From contig NC_060110.1 in NCBI RefSeq assembly GCF_021155765.1, positions 11,593,501-11,657,500 on the forward strand: a stretch of 64,000 bases of DNA, written 5' to 3'. Below, in pieces: positions 49,801 through 60,432 of this stretch; position 1 is the stretch's first letter; every line of letters starts with the position of its first letter. The translations under genes and the position numbers were made by a program. The notes under the pieces are model-generated. The model made no database searches and was not told where the DNA came from. It saw nothing but the letters and a program-made list of their open reading frames with translations. The stretch is from Diprion similis (taxonomy: Eukaryota > Arthropoda > Insecta > Hymenoptera > Diprionidae).

Positions 49801-52800
49801 AACTCCTTGATTCTTTCGCCTTTGGGAAGGATCGCTATAAAGTTCTGGTGGTTTTTGGTACACAGGGATCGCCGTGGAGTTAGTCCCTATACCTTGCGGT
49901 GAGACGTTTCCGGCGAACTTATCTTGAATTTGTATCCGGCGTTGAATGATTGCCGGACAGACAGGCTGCAAGGGTGTACAAACTGGTTGACGAGGCGACG
50001 AGCAGACGGGGACTTGTATGTGTAAAGCAGGACTTGGTCTTTGGATCCATTGATGTGACGGTCGAGTAATGGAAGTTGCGTTAGAGACTTGTTGTATCGG
50101 TATGCCTGCATTCTATGATCACATTAAAAAACTTCATTTCGTATGTTTGTAATCAAAATAGCTTTTACACAACGAAAAATATGAGATTGAAAACATAATA
50201 AAAAATATGCTTTTAAAGATGCCAATTATGTAACTGAATTGTAGATACTTGAAGAACATTCCCACTTCCTGGTACGCGCCCCTTGTTGTACGGAAATAGT
50301 TCTTCCTGATAGCTCCTCTCCGCCGATGATGGAAAATATTGTAAAGGTACTGATTGTTTCTGATGATCTTTTAACCGACTCATCGGTCCCTTTGGGAAGA
50401 ACTCTGGCACTTCGGCACTCAGCATCGGTGGAGGAGACTGTCGCACTATCCCAATTGACTCCGAACTGGAAGGATAGCGGCCAGGTCTTACTGGAACCGT
50501 TTGATGTTGGAAACCGCATTGAAGATGCGGCTGCTTGTTATAGGGGAGATGGTGTGGCTGGTGTTGGCCACATTGAAGATTCTGCTGATGCCGCTGACTG
50601 TGCTGAAAACGTTGCTGTTGTTGTGGCGACTTCAAAGAGTTCCACAAGTCTCGTATAGTATCTGAGGTAACACGAGTCTGTAGTTGCATCTCCGCCATAT
50701 TGTCAATCGTATAGCGTGGCGGAAGATATCTATCGTAGTCTTCCGGATCCACGTTCTCGTAATAGGTTTCTAGTTTGATTTTTATTCAAAATCATCAAGA
50801 AATAAGATGTCAGTGGGGGTAATGAAACATTTATCAAAATCATCCAAATAATTTCGAAGTGGGACGTGAAATAATTGGAGACTGTACCGTCAGATTCAGC
50901 CGTCTTGAATTCTAAAGGCCGTCGACAATTTTTGCGACATAGACCAGCCTGAGTTTATATACTTGACACAGATCTCCCAAAATAGATTCGGTAATTGTAG
51001 GTGGCTACTGTAATTCCATACGATCTAAACTACCATAATACGTAATTCGAAATAAACAGATACCGTCTGTATGTGTTGTGCACAGTGAGGACGAAGTGGA
51101 ATCCTTTCCGCTCGAGTTCGTCGGCGGTAAAATTTGTTCCGAATTATGGTATCGTTTTTTAAAAACGTGGTCCCATTTCAGCGGGGCTGTTCCTGTCTTG
51201 CGGTTTAAGACTTTACCAGGTATTTCCAGTCCCTCGGTAGCAGAACTTTGCAGTTGTGGAGATCTAGGTTTTTTAGCAGTTGCAAGAATCATGGGGCTTT
51301 GCAAAAGTCGATTCGAGTAACCTTATGATTTTATAGTGGCTGAAAGTATCTCTAATTTTAAGGGGTGCTCAGTGAAAAACTAACAGTTCATTATCCAGTC
51401 GAAATGTAATTCCAGAGCTTAACCGGGTGAAGTGTTCCTCCACTTCTTTAAGCATCCACGGTTCAGTCGTAGCATCGTTACAGATATCGAATTGCTGAGC
51501 GACCGGTGTGTTGTCGCCAGGTTTGTAAATTCTCTCCCTTTCCTCGTTGTATTCGTAGTTACCATAATGGGCCAGCCTGGATCCGGGGATTGTGTCGCGG
51601 ACGCACCTCGGCTGGTAGTTGCCATTTTCTCGATATCTTGCGGTCAGCTTACAGTTCTATCAAAACCACAAAATTTTATTCGTCCCATGTTCCTGAATAA
51701 AATTCATGCATTCTACGAAAGGACTTCTCTCTGTTACCGAGTAATCATCAAGAAGCACTTTGTATTCTCATCACCCTTCGGCGTGGAAAATTTTATTTTC
51801 AATTATTACAGGAGTCAGGGAGAAAGTACGTCTTTCTTTCAAATTAGTTTCAACACCAATTACACGTTAATCAAAGCGAGAAATAATTCCAGCACTGATT
51901 GTGCCTTAGCCTCAGATACATCGAATATGATCGTTTTTCATAACATTTGATGAGTGTGCTGAATAATACTGTAAATGTTGAGTACCACTTGTCATAGACG
52001 ACCTTCGTTATACGTCGATATGAAAGCTGTTGAAGTGTTTAGTTAACTAAATCAACACAATATAAAATCAGAAATTCGTGCTAAACCTAGACTCTGTCTG
52101 ATAATTATTTTGAACCGATGCCATCGGTACTAAAAAACGGGAGTTTTATGTTGCTATTACTGATATGGGAGACGGGGTAATAAAACTCGTTATTCCACTT
52201 TTTTTTAATGGTGATATTGAAACGAAAAGATACTATCGTAGCCGTCGTAAAATCGAGGATAGTAACAGTATTCGCATGATGGTTTGAATTTTACGATTTG
52301 AAATTTCAATGTTGCTGACGTAACAAGATTTATAATCTGTGGTTGTTATTGCATTGCTTATCTAATGATGAATTCGACTCACAGTGAATGTTCACATAGT
52401 TGTCGATAGTATTCACTAATCTTAATGATACACAAAGAATCTCATGACGTAAACGACTGACTTTTTTGTCATTCAATTATCGTTTCAATAAGGAGAGTCG
52501 GTGGATATTTTTAAAAGTTCACAAAATTTGCCTACAACCAATGTGGAAAACAGTACTGAATTGTATATTCAAGAATGTGACATCGATTCAGATACTTCAA
52601 ACAGCTTTTTCCTTTATATTTTTATATCATGCACGGAAGGATGGAATTTAATAAGTCGAGTCTGCATTATCAAGATTAATTTCAACGCTGGCAACTTTTT
52701 GTGGGCTAATAAAATAGAAAACAGAGTGTGCACTCACCCTGCACATAAGACAATGATCCTACCTGAACCCACAACGTATGGTTCAGCTTTCGGAAGGGAT

Positions 52801-52900
52801 CGTCTCGATGAAACGCCCAAGCTTTATCAGCGATCAGTGCGATATTGGTGTAGGCGCTGTTCAGAAGCTCCTCGTCGTATGACGGAACGGAAGATAACAT
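46831..52900 (-). CDS. unrecognised multi-exon protein with a PAM2-like motif
   Basis: I rebuild seven exons on the minus strand: 52900-52763, 51656-51385, 51296-51064, 50769-50249, 50112-49288, 49113-48729 and 47966-46831, totalling about 1170 residues. The last four junctions are well supported by phase and sites (GTAAGT, CAG). The 51385/51296 junction is weak (GTTAGT donor, AAAG acceptor); the first two exons could instead form a separate short gene ending at a TGA near 51378. The start ATG at 52900 is tentative. Visible features are a PAM2-like LSAEVPEFFP (50391-50428), a glutamine/histidine-rich tract, a helical segment (IDVLQWLEKGYPKRAKEF), the sequence ELERQAMEQYR occurring twice across one intron, and a long polar C-terminal exon. 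PAM2 motifs bind the MLLE domain of poly(A)-binding protein, so a role with mRNA is possible. I cannot name the family. Confidence 0.65.
51385..51656 (-). CDS. cryptic exon without a start codon, part of the PAM2 gene
   Basis: The minus strand is open from an acceptor-like TTTTGATAG at 51657 through more than 90 codons. The peptide is protein-like: LTARYRENGNYQPRCV, then LAHYGNYEYNEERERIYK, then DATTEPWMLKEVEEHF. The opposing plus-strand frame of 172 codons is its shadow. Phase 0 at its start matches the donor of exon 52900-52763 (CAG|GTAGGA). The absence of an internal ATG explains why a simple ORF scan misses it. Confidence 0.55.
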
Positions 52901-54510
52901 TATCTGATCATCGCATCGTCAATACTTTTTTGCAATCAACGCGAGAGACTGAAAACTTATTAAGTATGTTAATTCTTAACAACGTTCGATTTCAATATAA
53001 TATATTTCAATTTTAGTCGTAAAGGACCATTAATTTGAAATTTCATTCACGACCTGTGAAAAAAACAACATGAAATGTGGCTTACGTCTTGTGAACAAAA
53101 TGTATTCGGAGCTATGGCCTTTCAATAATGAAAATTAACAATAGAATGTGAAAGACGAAACATCCAAGTGGTAATAAATTCACACCAAGAAAATAGTTAC
53201 ATATTATAAGGAGGCAATTTTTTTGCAAACGAAGAATTTCAAAAATTCAATAAGCCGAAATCTTTCTTAGTATTTCTTTAAAGCGCAATTACATACAATG
53301 CATGTAACGATCTGACACTGGTTTAAAGTTCGGAACTAAAATGTAACACACGTGATTTCCATTTCCTAATTTACTCTGTTCAGTTCGTTCATTTCTATTT
53401 GCTACAAAAGGCTTACTCACTTCGGGTAATCAATAGCACATTTTTTTCTTTCAGGGTCATGAAACTGAATTACTCGCGAGATTGATTATATTGAAATTAA
53501 TCAGAATACTTAGTACCTAATTGTAGTAGGCGTTTCAATTTGTTCCACAGATCAATATCGAGTAGGGGCTTACATTGGCAATATAGATCGTAAATTAATG
53601 TTCCTTAATTGGGCCATTAGTAGAAGATGTTGCATGTCCATAATTATAGATCTCGTGTAAATCGTATAAATCTATACATTGATCGTAAAAATTATTCTTA
53701 GAACCTTAATCATAGTTAAACACTGAATACAATCTGCTTGGTAGAAATTATTCGTGAATCGATCTCTTGTATCAAAGATTTTGAATACCATTTTTGGTAA
53801 TTTTACCGTCGAAATGAGACATGCAAGCACTGAAGTGCCTCACGAATATGCGCGGTGGAATTTGACTGACACTCTAGTGATGCATTGCGCGGGCATTGTA
53901 CCATGAAATTTGTCAAATTTTATAAAAAAAATTCTCAGGCTATAGATAATAATGAGAAAATATCTTGCATATTTCAACCGGCAAACCATGTAATTGAAAG
54001 AGATTGCACCTCCTGTTAATTTTGAGTTTTTCACTGATCCGCTACTCTGCAAACTTTAGTGAATTATGTAGTTCCGAATGAGTTTTGGAAAAGTTGAAGA
54101 CTTGGGTTTGAGACTTTGAGTTTGGATTCGAAAATATAAGAAAATCGAAATAAGAGTTTATTAGCGAAATAAGAAGTTTTTAATTTTTTCAAAACTCTTC
54201 ATTACCGACGTAGCAGTCAGTAGTTGGCGCTAATTCTCTTGTCATGGTAAGTCGTTTTGTCGGACAGTAGCTCGTGTAGTTAACCGAATATGCGGCGATG
54301 GCGCGTTGTACTTGACGTTCGAGTTATATTTTACAGTTTTCCGTACATGTTTTGAAATGCTGTCACTCGACGTAACCCAACATAACCTATTCAAGCTGCA
54401 ACTAAGTAATTTGACCGACATGTCACAACATCAAAGCGTGTGAATATTAATTGTCAACTTTCACTGGAATATAATTGAATTCGACGATTACGGTGCCAAG
54501 AATCACAAAA
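52901..54510. promoter_or_regulatory. divergent upstream region of the PAM2 gene and dysbindin
   Basis: About 1.6 kb of AT-rich DNA separates the tentative minus-strand start from the dysbindin start. No gene is visible. The dysbindin leader is likely in the last 100-250 bases. A good donor-like ATGGTAAGT near 54247 on + might end an unused or alternative leader exon. Confidence 0.4.
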
Positions 54511-56052
54511 ATGTTTGGATCATTACGAAATAAATTTCAGACTGTCCAAGACGGGATTACTGCTGGGTACGTCCTGTTAATTCTCCAACATTCACCAGTT
54601 ATCATTTGATTCGAAATTTTGCTGACAGTTTTTATGCCGAAAATCATCAAAACTCGTTTGTAGTATTAATTGACTTTCTTATCAGTCTGGAGTGGTATGG
54701 CAAGTGCCTAATTAGTTTACTTCGATAAACAGAAAAGATGTCGAAATACAGGCCGATCAAGCTTATTTTACGTGAAATATTTCAGCATCAAAGGACTTAC
54801 AGCAAGCGATAATTCAAAACCCAAGAAGACTGCAAATGTTAGAAACGTCAATTACGATGCGGGAGCAGATCTTTTGTTCCACTACCAAACACAGTGGAAC
54901 GAGCTACACGATCTTACCGAACAAAATGCAGGAAATGCTCAAGTGATCGACTCTCTGGTAGCATCGATTCACGAGAGGCTGGAGCAAGAGTGGAATAGCA
55001 TTGCACGACTCAATAATGCTTTAGCGTCGGTGCCAAAAATTAATAATGATATTCAGAATCTAATGGATCAGATAGGTGAACTATCATTCATCTATTCATG
55101 TCTGGATTCAGTTTTGCAAAATGTTTATTCCTGGTTGAGAAACTGGTGATGATGCAAAAGTAATTTGATAACAGATACTGGTATTGATTTGGTTACCTTT
55201 ATACTGTTCAGGTCATATAACTTAAAATGCATTTCGCGATACTCTGAAAGCTTGTTGAAAGTCTTTTTTCCGATAAAGTTGTTTAGACGTGAAATATTTG
55301 TTCATCTAGGGTCGCTCCAAGAGTTGTTTGAAGAAGTTGAAGGATCTATTTTTGAAATGGAAGATTTAAACGAAACTCTGGACTTACAGAGCAGTCAGCT
55401 GGATCACAGATTTCAGTTGGCACTTTATAAAGAAAAAAAATTATCTGAATTGGATTCTTTTAGAGGTGATATCTTGTTCGTCAATTAAAATTAAAATGAC
55501 CTGATGTTGTGCATGATTAATGTTAAGAAATCTATTGACGTTCTATACAATGTTCGGACTGATTTCTCATTTCTTTGTTATACATTTAACAGTGTGAAAA
55601 TTTTTGCCTTTGCTAAGATTAATTTATAACTGATCTGTTTATTGTTCTTTTATTACAAGAAGTGTTGGTAATCGTTTTCCAGCAAAATTAGCCGACGATC
55701 ACTCCAATCGCGTTTTGCTGCATGAACTGAAACAGCAAAAAACTCTGAAAGAAAGACAAGAAACTTTTGGGGAAGTGTTTAAGCAAGAGATGCAGGAGTA
55801 TAAAACCACCGGATCAGTTCCAAGTGGGTAACTCTTGCCAATGTACCTTACGATTGCAGCAATTTTATGAAACGAAAGTAACTGAGAGTGCAAGAAATTG
55901 AATAGAGATATTTCGTTATTTAGTGTGAAATTACAATTACACATTATGTTCTGTTTCCAGAATTAGCGAGTGTTCAACATGGGCAATCGCTAGATGAGGT
56001 CGAATTAGACAATGCTGACTTCGCAGATCTGGATGAATTTCTTAAGAATTGA
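54511..56052 (+). CDS. Dysb: dysbindin, BLOC-1 subunit
   Basis: Five exons join in phase: 54511-54566, 54786-55075, 55310-55465, 55683-55823 and 55961-56052, giving 244 residues. The start MFGSLRNKFQTVQDGITAG followed by GLTASDNSK matches the family opening. YDAGADLLFHYQTQWNELH corresponds to the YSAGLELLSRYEDTW block. A long coiled coil follows (roughly 50-195) including LKERQETFGEVFKQEMQEY, and the acidic end FADLDEFLKN corresponds to the vertebrate DQEALDVFLNSG. Family knowledge: dysbindin is part of the eight-subunit BLOC-1 complex that builds lysosome-related organelles and, in flies, is needed for synaptic homeostasis. The vertebrate C-terminal extension is absent, as in other insects. 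AATAAA at 56338-56343 is a likely polyadenylation signal. Confidence 0.92.
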
Positions 56053-56337
56053 TTTATTCAATTTATGAAAAATCTTGACGACGGTATAAAATATGAACAC
56101 ATACGATCAAAGGTGCCTCAATCTATTTGCTCTAACAATAAGTTTGTAAAAGACAACAGCAGATTTCACACATGTATACATATTCAAACGCATTTGTTCA
56201 GGGAAACTTGTAAATAGTGTGCAACTAACGTATATTCCGTACATGTAAGGAAGAAGAAGTAATGATACATTATTGAAACATTGAAGAAACATTGAAAATT
56301 TGCATCAAATGAGAATACAGCATGTAAGTATTATGTA

Positions 56338-56343
56338 AATAAA
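56338..56343 (+). terminator. polyadenylation signal of dysbindin
   Basis: AATAAA lies about 290 bases after the dysbindin stop, followed by AT-rich sequence. It is the first canonical signal downstream. Confidence 0.6.
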
Positions 56344-56759
56344 GCTATATTAAATAATGGTAAAAATATACGACAGATTTATTTTACTACTAGTTTTTGC
56401 ATAAGCCTGCCATGTTCCTAATATTTTGAATTTCGAGAATGAACTGACTTGTATACAAAAAAGCACTGCATTGCTCAGTTAGTGTTTTTTGCACAGCTGC
56501 ATATGACTATTTATATTAAATCGTATTATAAGGACAGTCTGATATCAATTGTGCTGAAAGGGCCACGTGTGCAGGGCCATTCAGTAACATTCACTAAAAT
56601 AGCAATATTAGGTAAGCTCGGATGGAAAGATCTCCAGTACCCAAAAGTGCATGTATCAATGATAATAACAACTATTGTAAATAGATGTATTTTTTTTAAT
56701 CATTGATGTGTATCAATTGCGCTTTGACATTCAAACGCGTCCATTCGTAGTACGCGCCG

Positions 56760-57362
56760 CGGCTCATGAAAACAAATGAAGCGTATTTACGAGCATTTCC
56801 GAGAATCGTTCGACTTATCGGCAGCCATCTTGCTAGTGACATAAGTTTCTGGAACGTCGGCAAGTTCGGACGTGCTTGTTTCGGCGTGTCGGTTTCGTTT
56901 GTGTAACTAATTCAACGATGCTTTAAATATCTTTTTGATCGGTTAATGTCCCCGTAGTAATTGGGCCTAATTATGTCCAAATCATGTCATGCACATGTCA
57001 AATATTGGTGAATAAATCGCTGTTTGGTGGTCGACGGACATTTGTTTTTCTCTTAGGTATTCGTGCGAGTAACCAGAACCAGTGATTATTTCTGTTTATT
57101 TCTAAATCGGAAGGCGACGGACAGGATAAGATTGATTAATTGTTCTCTGAAAAATTATTACCGTGACTTTCACGATCTAGTGTTGTTTTAACCTAAAAGA
57201 AGCCTTCGGTGTTTTTGTTTTGTCAGACGCAGATAAGCCAGTTATAATTTTGTTGTGTGTGAAAAATTACTGTGAAAATTTGCTACCACCGAGTATCAAG
57301 ATTTGTGTAATAATATGCAGCGACGTGAAGTAGGCTGATATTGTGCAGAAATTCAACAACGG
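56760..57362 (+). promoter_or_regulatory. promoter and isolated spliced leader exon
   Basis: A CG-richer stretch begins with CGCGCCGCGG and holds CAGCCATCTTG at about 56822-56832, a YY1/Pho-type GCCAT site common at insect promoters. Sequence rich in GT and without an open frame then runs to a strong donor, GG|GTAAGT at 57363. It looks like a non-coding first exon on +. The nearest downstream coding gene is the C1orf198 homologue at 59400, making this a candidate distal promoter for it, but no transcript links them. Confidence 0.4.
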
Positions 57363-57949
57363 GTAAGTTTGATTTAACTATACATTCCATTTATTCGTCA
57401 ATACTCTGCTCTGTCCGGAGATTTCGAACACCTCGTAAAACTAAGATGCTGTTTCAATATATGTGGTGTTTGTGCTCTATTTTTTCGAATTCGAAACGAT
57501 TTCATATCATTATTCAAATAGAAAATCGAAAATGGAGAAAAATTTTCTGAAGAGTAAAGATTATGACGTGAATGTTGCACGTATTAAAAATTAATCCATG
57601 GAAAATTTTAATGCATTTTAAATAGATAAAGAAAATTTGTTTAAAAAAAATTTGTAACCGTTTTAAGATATATTTAAACCTGACAATTGAAATACCGTAT
57701 GTGATATTCTACAATTTTGTATGGCTTTTACCAACTCTCTATTAGCCTTGAAGTTTTCGGTCATTCAGGATTCAGCGCGCCTTTTGCGCGTGGACTTGAT
57801 GCTCTGCTGTTTTTAGTAGGATGCGTCTCTGTAGGTTGTCGGGGCCGCATGCGCATTAACACGGCCATGATGTAGTATAAAATACTGCTACTTACTAGTG
57901 ACCAATACAAGTACTTCTGAATGACGTCAAACTTTTCAAGTTATTAATG

Positions 57950-58560
57950 AAAAGGAAATTTTTTTTCAAAGAAAACTATGCGTTGTAAAATACACTCGTG
58001 AAAAGTAGGTTAGCTTTTGAAAACACTTCTCCAAATTTGGCTGACGCCATTTTTTTCCGAGTTCTGACCTTGCAAAGACAATTGTGTCACTTTCTGGAAA
58101 GGAAGCGTCAATTTTGCGGACATTTGAATTTTTCTTCAAAATGTGTTTTGGATATCTACTATTGGCTACGATTTTTTTTTTCGAAAAGTTTTTTTTCAAC
58201 TTTCCATCCAAAAACGTAAAAACAAAAACTTTGAACGGCCATAAAAAAACGTCTCGTGCATCAGAAGAGGGCTCAAAAATAGCTCATTTTGAAAGTGAAA
58301 GTAGATTCTTTCATTAACTGACACGAAAAATCAAATTCCGTCGCGCTTCAACCCCTTTGCCTGATTTTTAACCCTCAAAAACGAATTCACTAGACCTCTT
58401 CAGTAAACCATTCGACTAACTTTTTCAACCAAACATAAATTGTTCTAAATTCAGCTTCAGAAAAAAAAAAAAAATTCTTGGTCCCAAAAGATTTCCCTTC
58501 AAAATGACCCCCTAAGGGCTGTTACCATTTTCGTGAACCGAGATTTCCGAAATTGAAAAA
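57950..58560. repeat. possible interspersed repeat of unknown family
   Basis: The stretch has the style of a decayed repeat: many runs of 6-9 T or A, recurrent TTTTTTTTCGAAAAG and TTCAAAG-like blocks and short frames on both strands with no bias. No terminal repeats could be defined. Just after it, ACCCAAGA (58574) and TCTTGGGT (58634) form a short inverted pair around a GC-richer loop. Confidence 0.25.
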
Positions 58561-59039
58561 AGCATGTCGCACTACCCAAGACGTACGGGCGTGGAAGCTC
58601 CTCGCTCGGACTGAAACCTCCATGTGTTGCCTATCTTGGGTACGAAGGTTCGTGTTTTAAACTATATTTTAATATTCGAAATGGGACATTTTTTTCAGAA
58701 AATTCCGAAATTTCAAATTTAAGAAATTCCTACCGAATTAACGAATTCTGAACTCCGAAATTTGGCCAAAAAGTTCACCGTTATCAATTTCAGAATAAAA
58801 ATATTCCTAACCGTACTTCGAACTCTGTTCTTTTTTTTTCAATCAAAATTCAACATCACCGAATTTCTACCAATCATACTGCTGCGTGCAGCTACGTCGC
58901 GTCTCATTTTAGTGGTCGCGTCGGCATTGATTCGGTCATTGAAAACCAGGCTTGCGACCGCAGAGCTGGTGACTTATATTTGTTTTCTATGACTTATACA
59001 CGTACACATAGATATATCGGTGAGGTGACTAGAGGCTAT

Positions 59040-59144
59040 TTGCGGTGCCTACTGCCTAGTAGTCAGGCAGGTGGCGAGGCGCGTCCTGTCAAACCACAAC
59101 TTTGAGCTCTGTCAGACGCTGCAAACAAATTTTGTATCTGTCAA
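59040..59144 (+). other. candidate 5' UTR exon of the C1orf198 homologue
   Basis: A short exon-like stretch ends at GTAAGT (59145). An acceptor GTTTAACCAG ending at about 59283 lies before the start codon at 59400, so a spliced leader is plausible. It contains no open frame of note. Confidence 0.35.
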
Positions 59145-59399
59145 GTAAGTTATGGAAAAGCCAAAATGTTTGTGTAATTACGTATAAAATGTACGCGTAT
59201 GCGCAGAATTCAATTCGCAAAAAAAGAGGTGGAAGATCATATAATTAAGGGGGAATAAGTGATTGATTCAACTGGTTTAACCAGAAGCTACTCTTCTTTT
59301 TTTCATATATATTGTGCCGATGCTATGAATATACAAGAATAGTAAAAAGTCTGACAGTAAATTGTTGTAAACAATTTCTTGGCGAGGCACTATTGTAAC

Positions 59400-60432
59400 A
59401 TGAGTAGCAAAACCTTAAATGCTCTCGCCGAAGAGTATTTCTATAATATAAATCCTCTCGCGCAACGAATCGGCGAAGATGTAGCTGCAACCAAAGATGC
59501 TTATGAAGGATTATGGAACACGTTAAGTCTTGCGGAGAAAAACCAAGCCATAGATGAGACGATCATTCAACCCGAAGTGGCGCTAAAATATACCTTGAAA
59601 AAAAGTGAAAATGTTAAAGACTTGCCTGATAGTTATCCAAAGTTGCGCATTCAAACGGGAATGAAATACATGATTGACGATACTGGATCGGTGAGTTATC
59701 TACAGTGGATATTACGTATTCATTGTTTACGGATATGCAGAGAATAAGCTGCATCCGACATCGCACAATAATCTAAATCAGTCAACTTTTCTTTCTCAGA
59801 CCTTACGCTGGCGCGACGAACATTCGGCACCGTTTTCTGTGATGACTCAATCTCAAATGAATTTGAATATATTCGATTCGCATGAAGAGACAAAGCCAAA
59901 GTTGTCAAGTAATTATATCAGTGATTCTTCACATTTCTCAAGCCCGTCAAAAATACCAAGGGATAACGATACTCTCCACAATGATAATTATAATCATAAC
60001 GAAGCATCTATTAATCATATGAATTTTAATCAGTCTGAAGGTTTTTCTGATAAAGCCAAAGGATATGTTGCTAATGAGCGTGATATTCTGTTGAACAGTC
60101 ATCCAGAAACAGATAAACCAGAGAGTATTTTTTCAAAGCTTATTGGCAAAACGTCACTTCTTAAAATCCAAAATAATTTAAATAACGAGGATACGGAATG
60201 TCTGGTACCACAAAAGAATCTATCAGGGAAAAATTGTCAAGTAACGATTCAAAACACGGATAAAAATCAGATGAATATTAACTTGACTTCATCCACAAAA
60301 ATGAAAACTAATGAAATCAACGAGTCAACTGCGCTATTAGAAACCCCCAACTCTTACAGTAGTTTTCAATTGTCACAACTTCAGGATGACGGTATTCCAA
60401 AGACTGGCTTTGAATTTTTGGACAATTGGTAA
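59400..60432 (+). CDS. C1orf198 homologue (uncharacterised conserved protein)
   Basis: Two exons join in phase 0: 59400-59690 (donor GTGAGT) and 59800-60432, giving 307 residues against about 327 in human. Three conserved points support the call. The N-terminal helix-rich part contains FYNINPLAQRIGED and YEGLWNTLSLAEKNQAIDE, matching SPMARKI...PEWARLPPAQQDEIID. WRDEHSAPFSVMTQSQMN at about 101-118 matches WQDEHSAPFSWETKSQM, and the C-terminal KTGFEFLDNW (298-307) matches KTGFDFLDNW. The region between is asparagine/serine-rich and poorly conserved. No function is established for the family that I know of. An in-frame TTG at 59379 would extend the frame but the ATG is preferred. AATAAA at 61031 may end the transcript. 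Confidence 0.85.

Noticed and set aside
51432-51950. 172-codon ORF on the plus strand
   Set aside because: It is opposite the in-phase minus-strand exon of the PAM2 gene and rich in F, C and V as expected for an antisense shadow.
52501-53016. 171-codon ORF on the plus strand
   Set aside because: It is antisense to the exon at 52763-52900, which has a good donor; the rest has no protein likeness.
58560-58650. Possible tRNA-like or SINE hairpin (ACCCAAGA ... TCTTGGGT)
   Set aside because: The arms are only 8 bases and I find no tRNA A/B boxes or cloverleaf.
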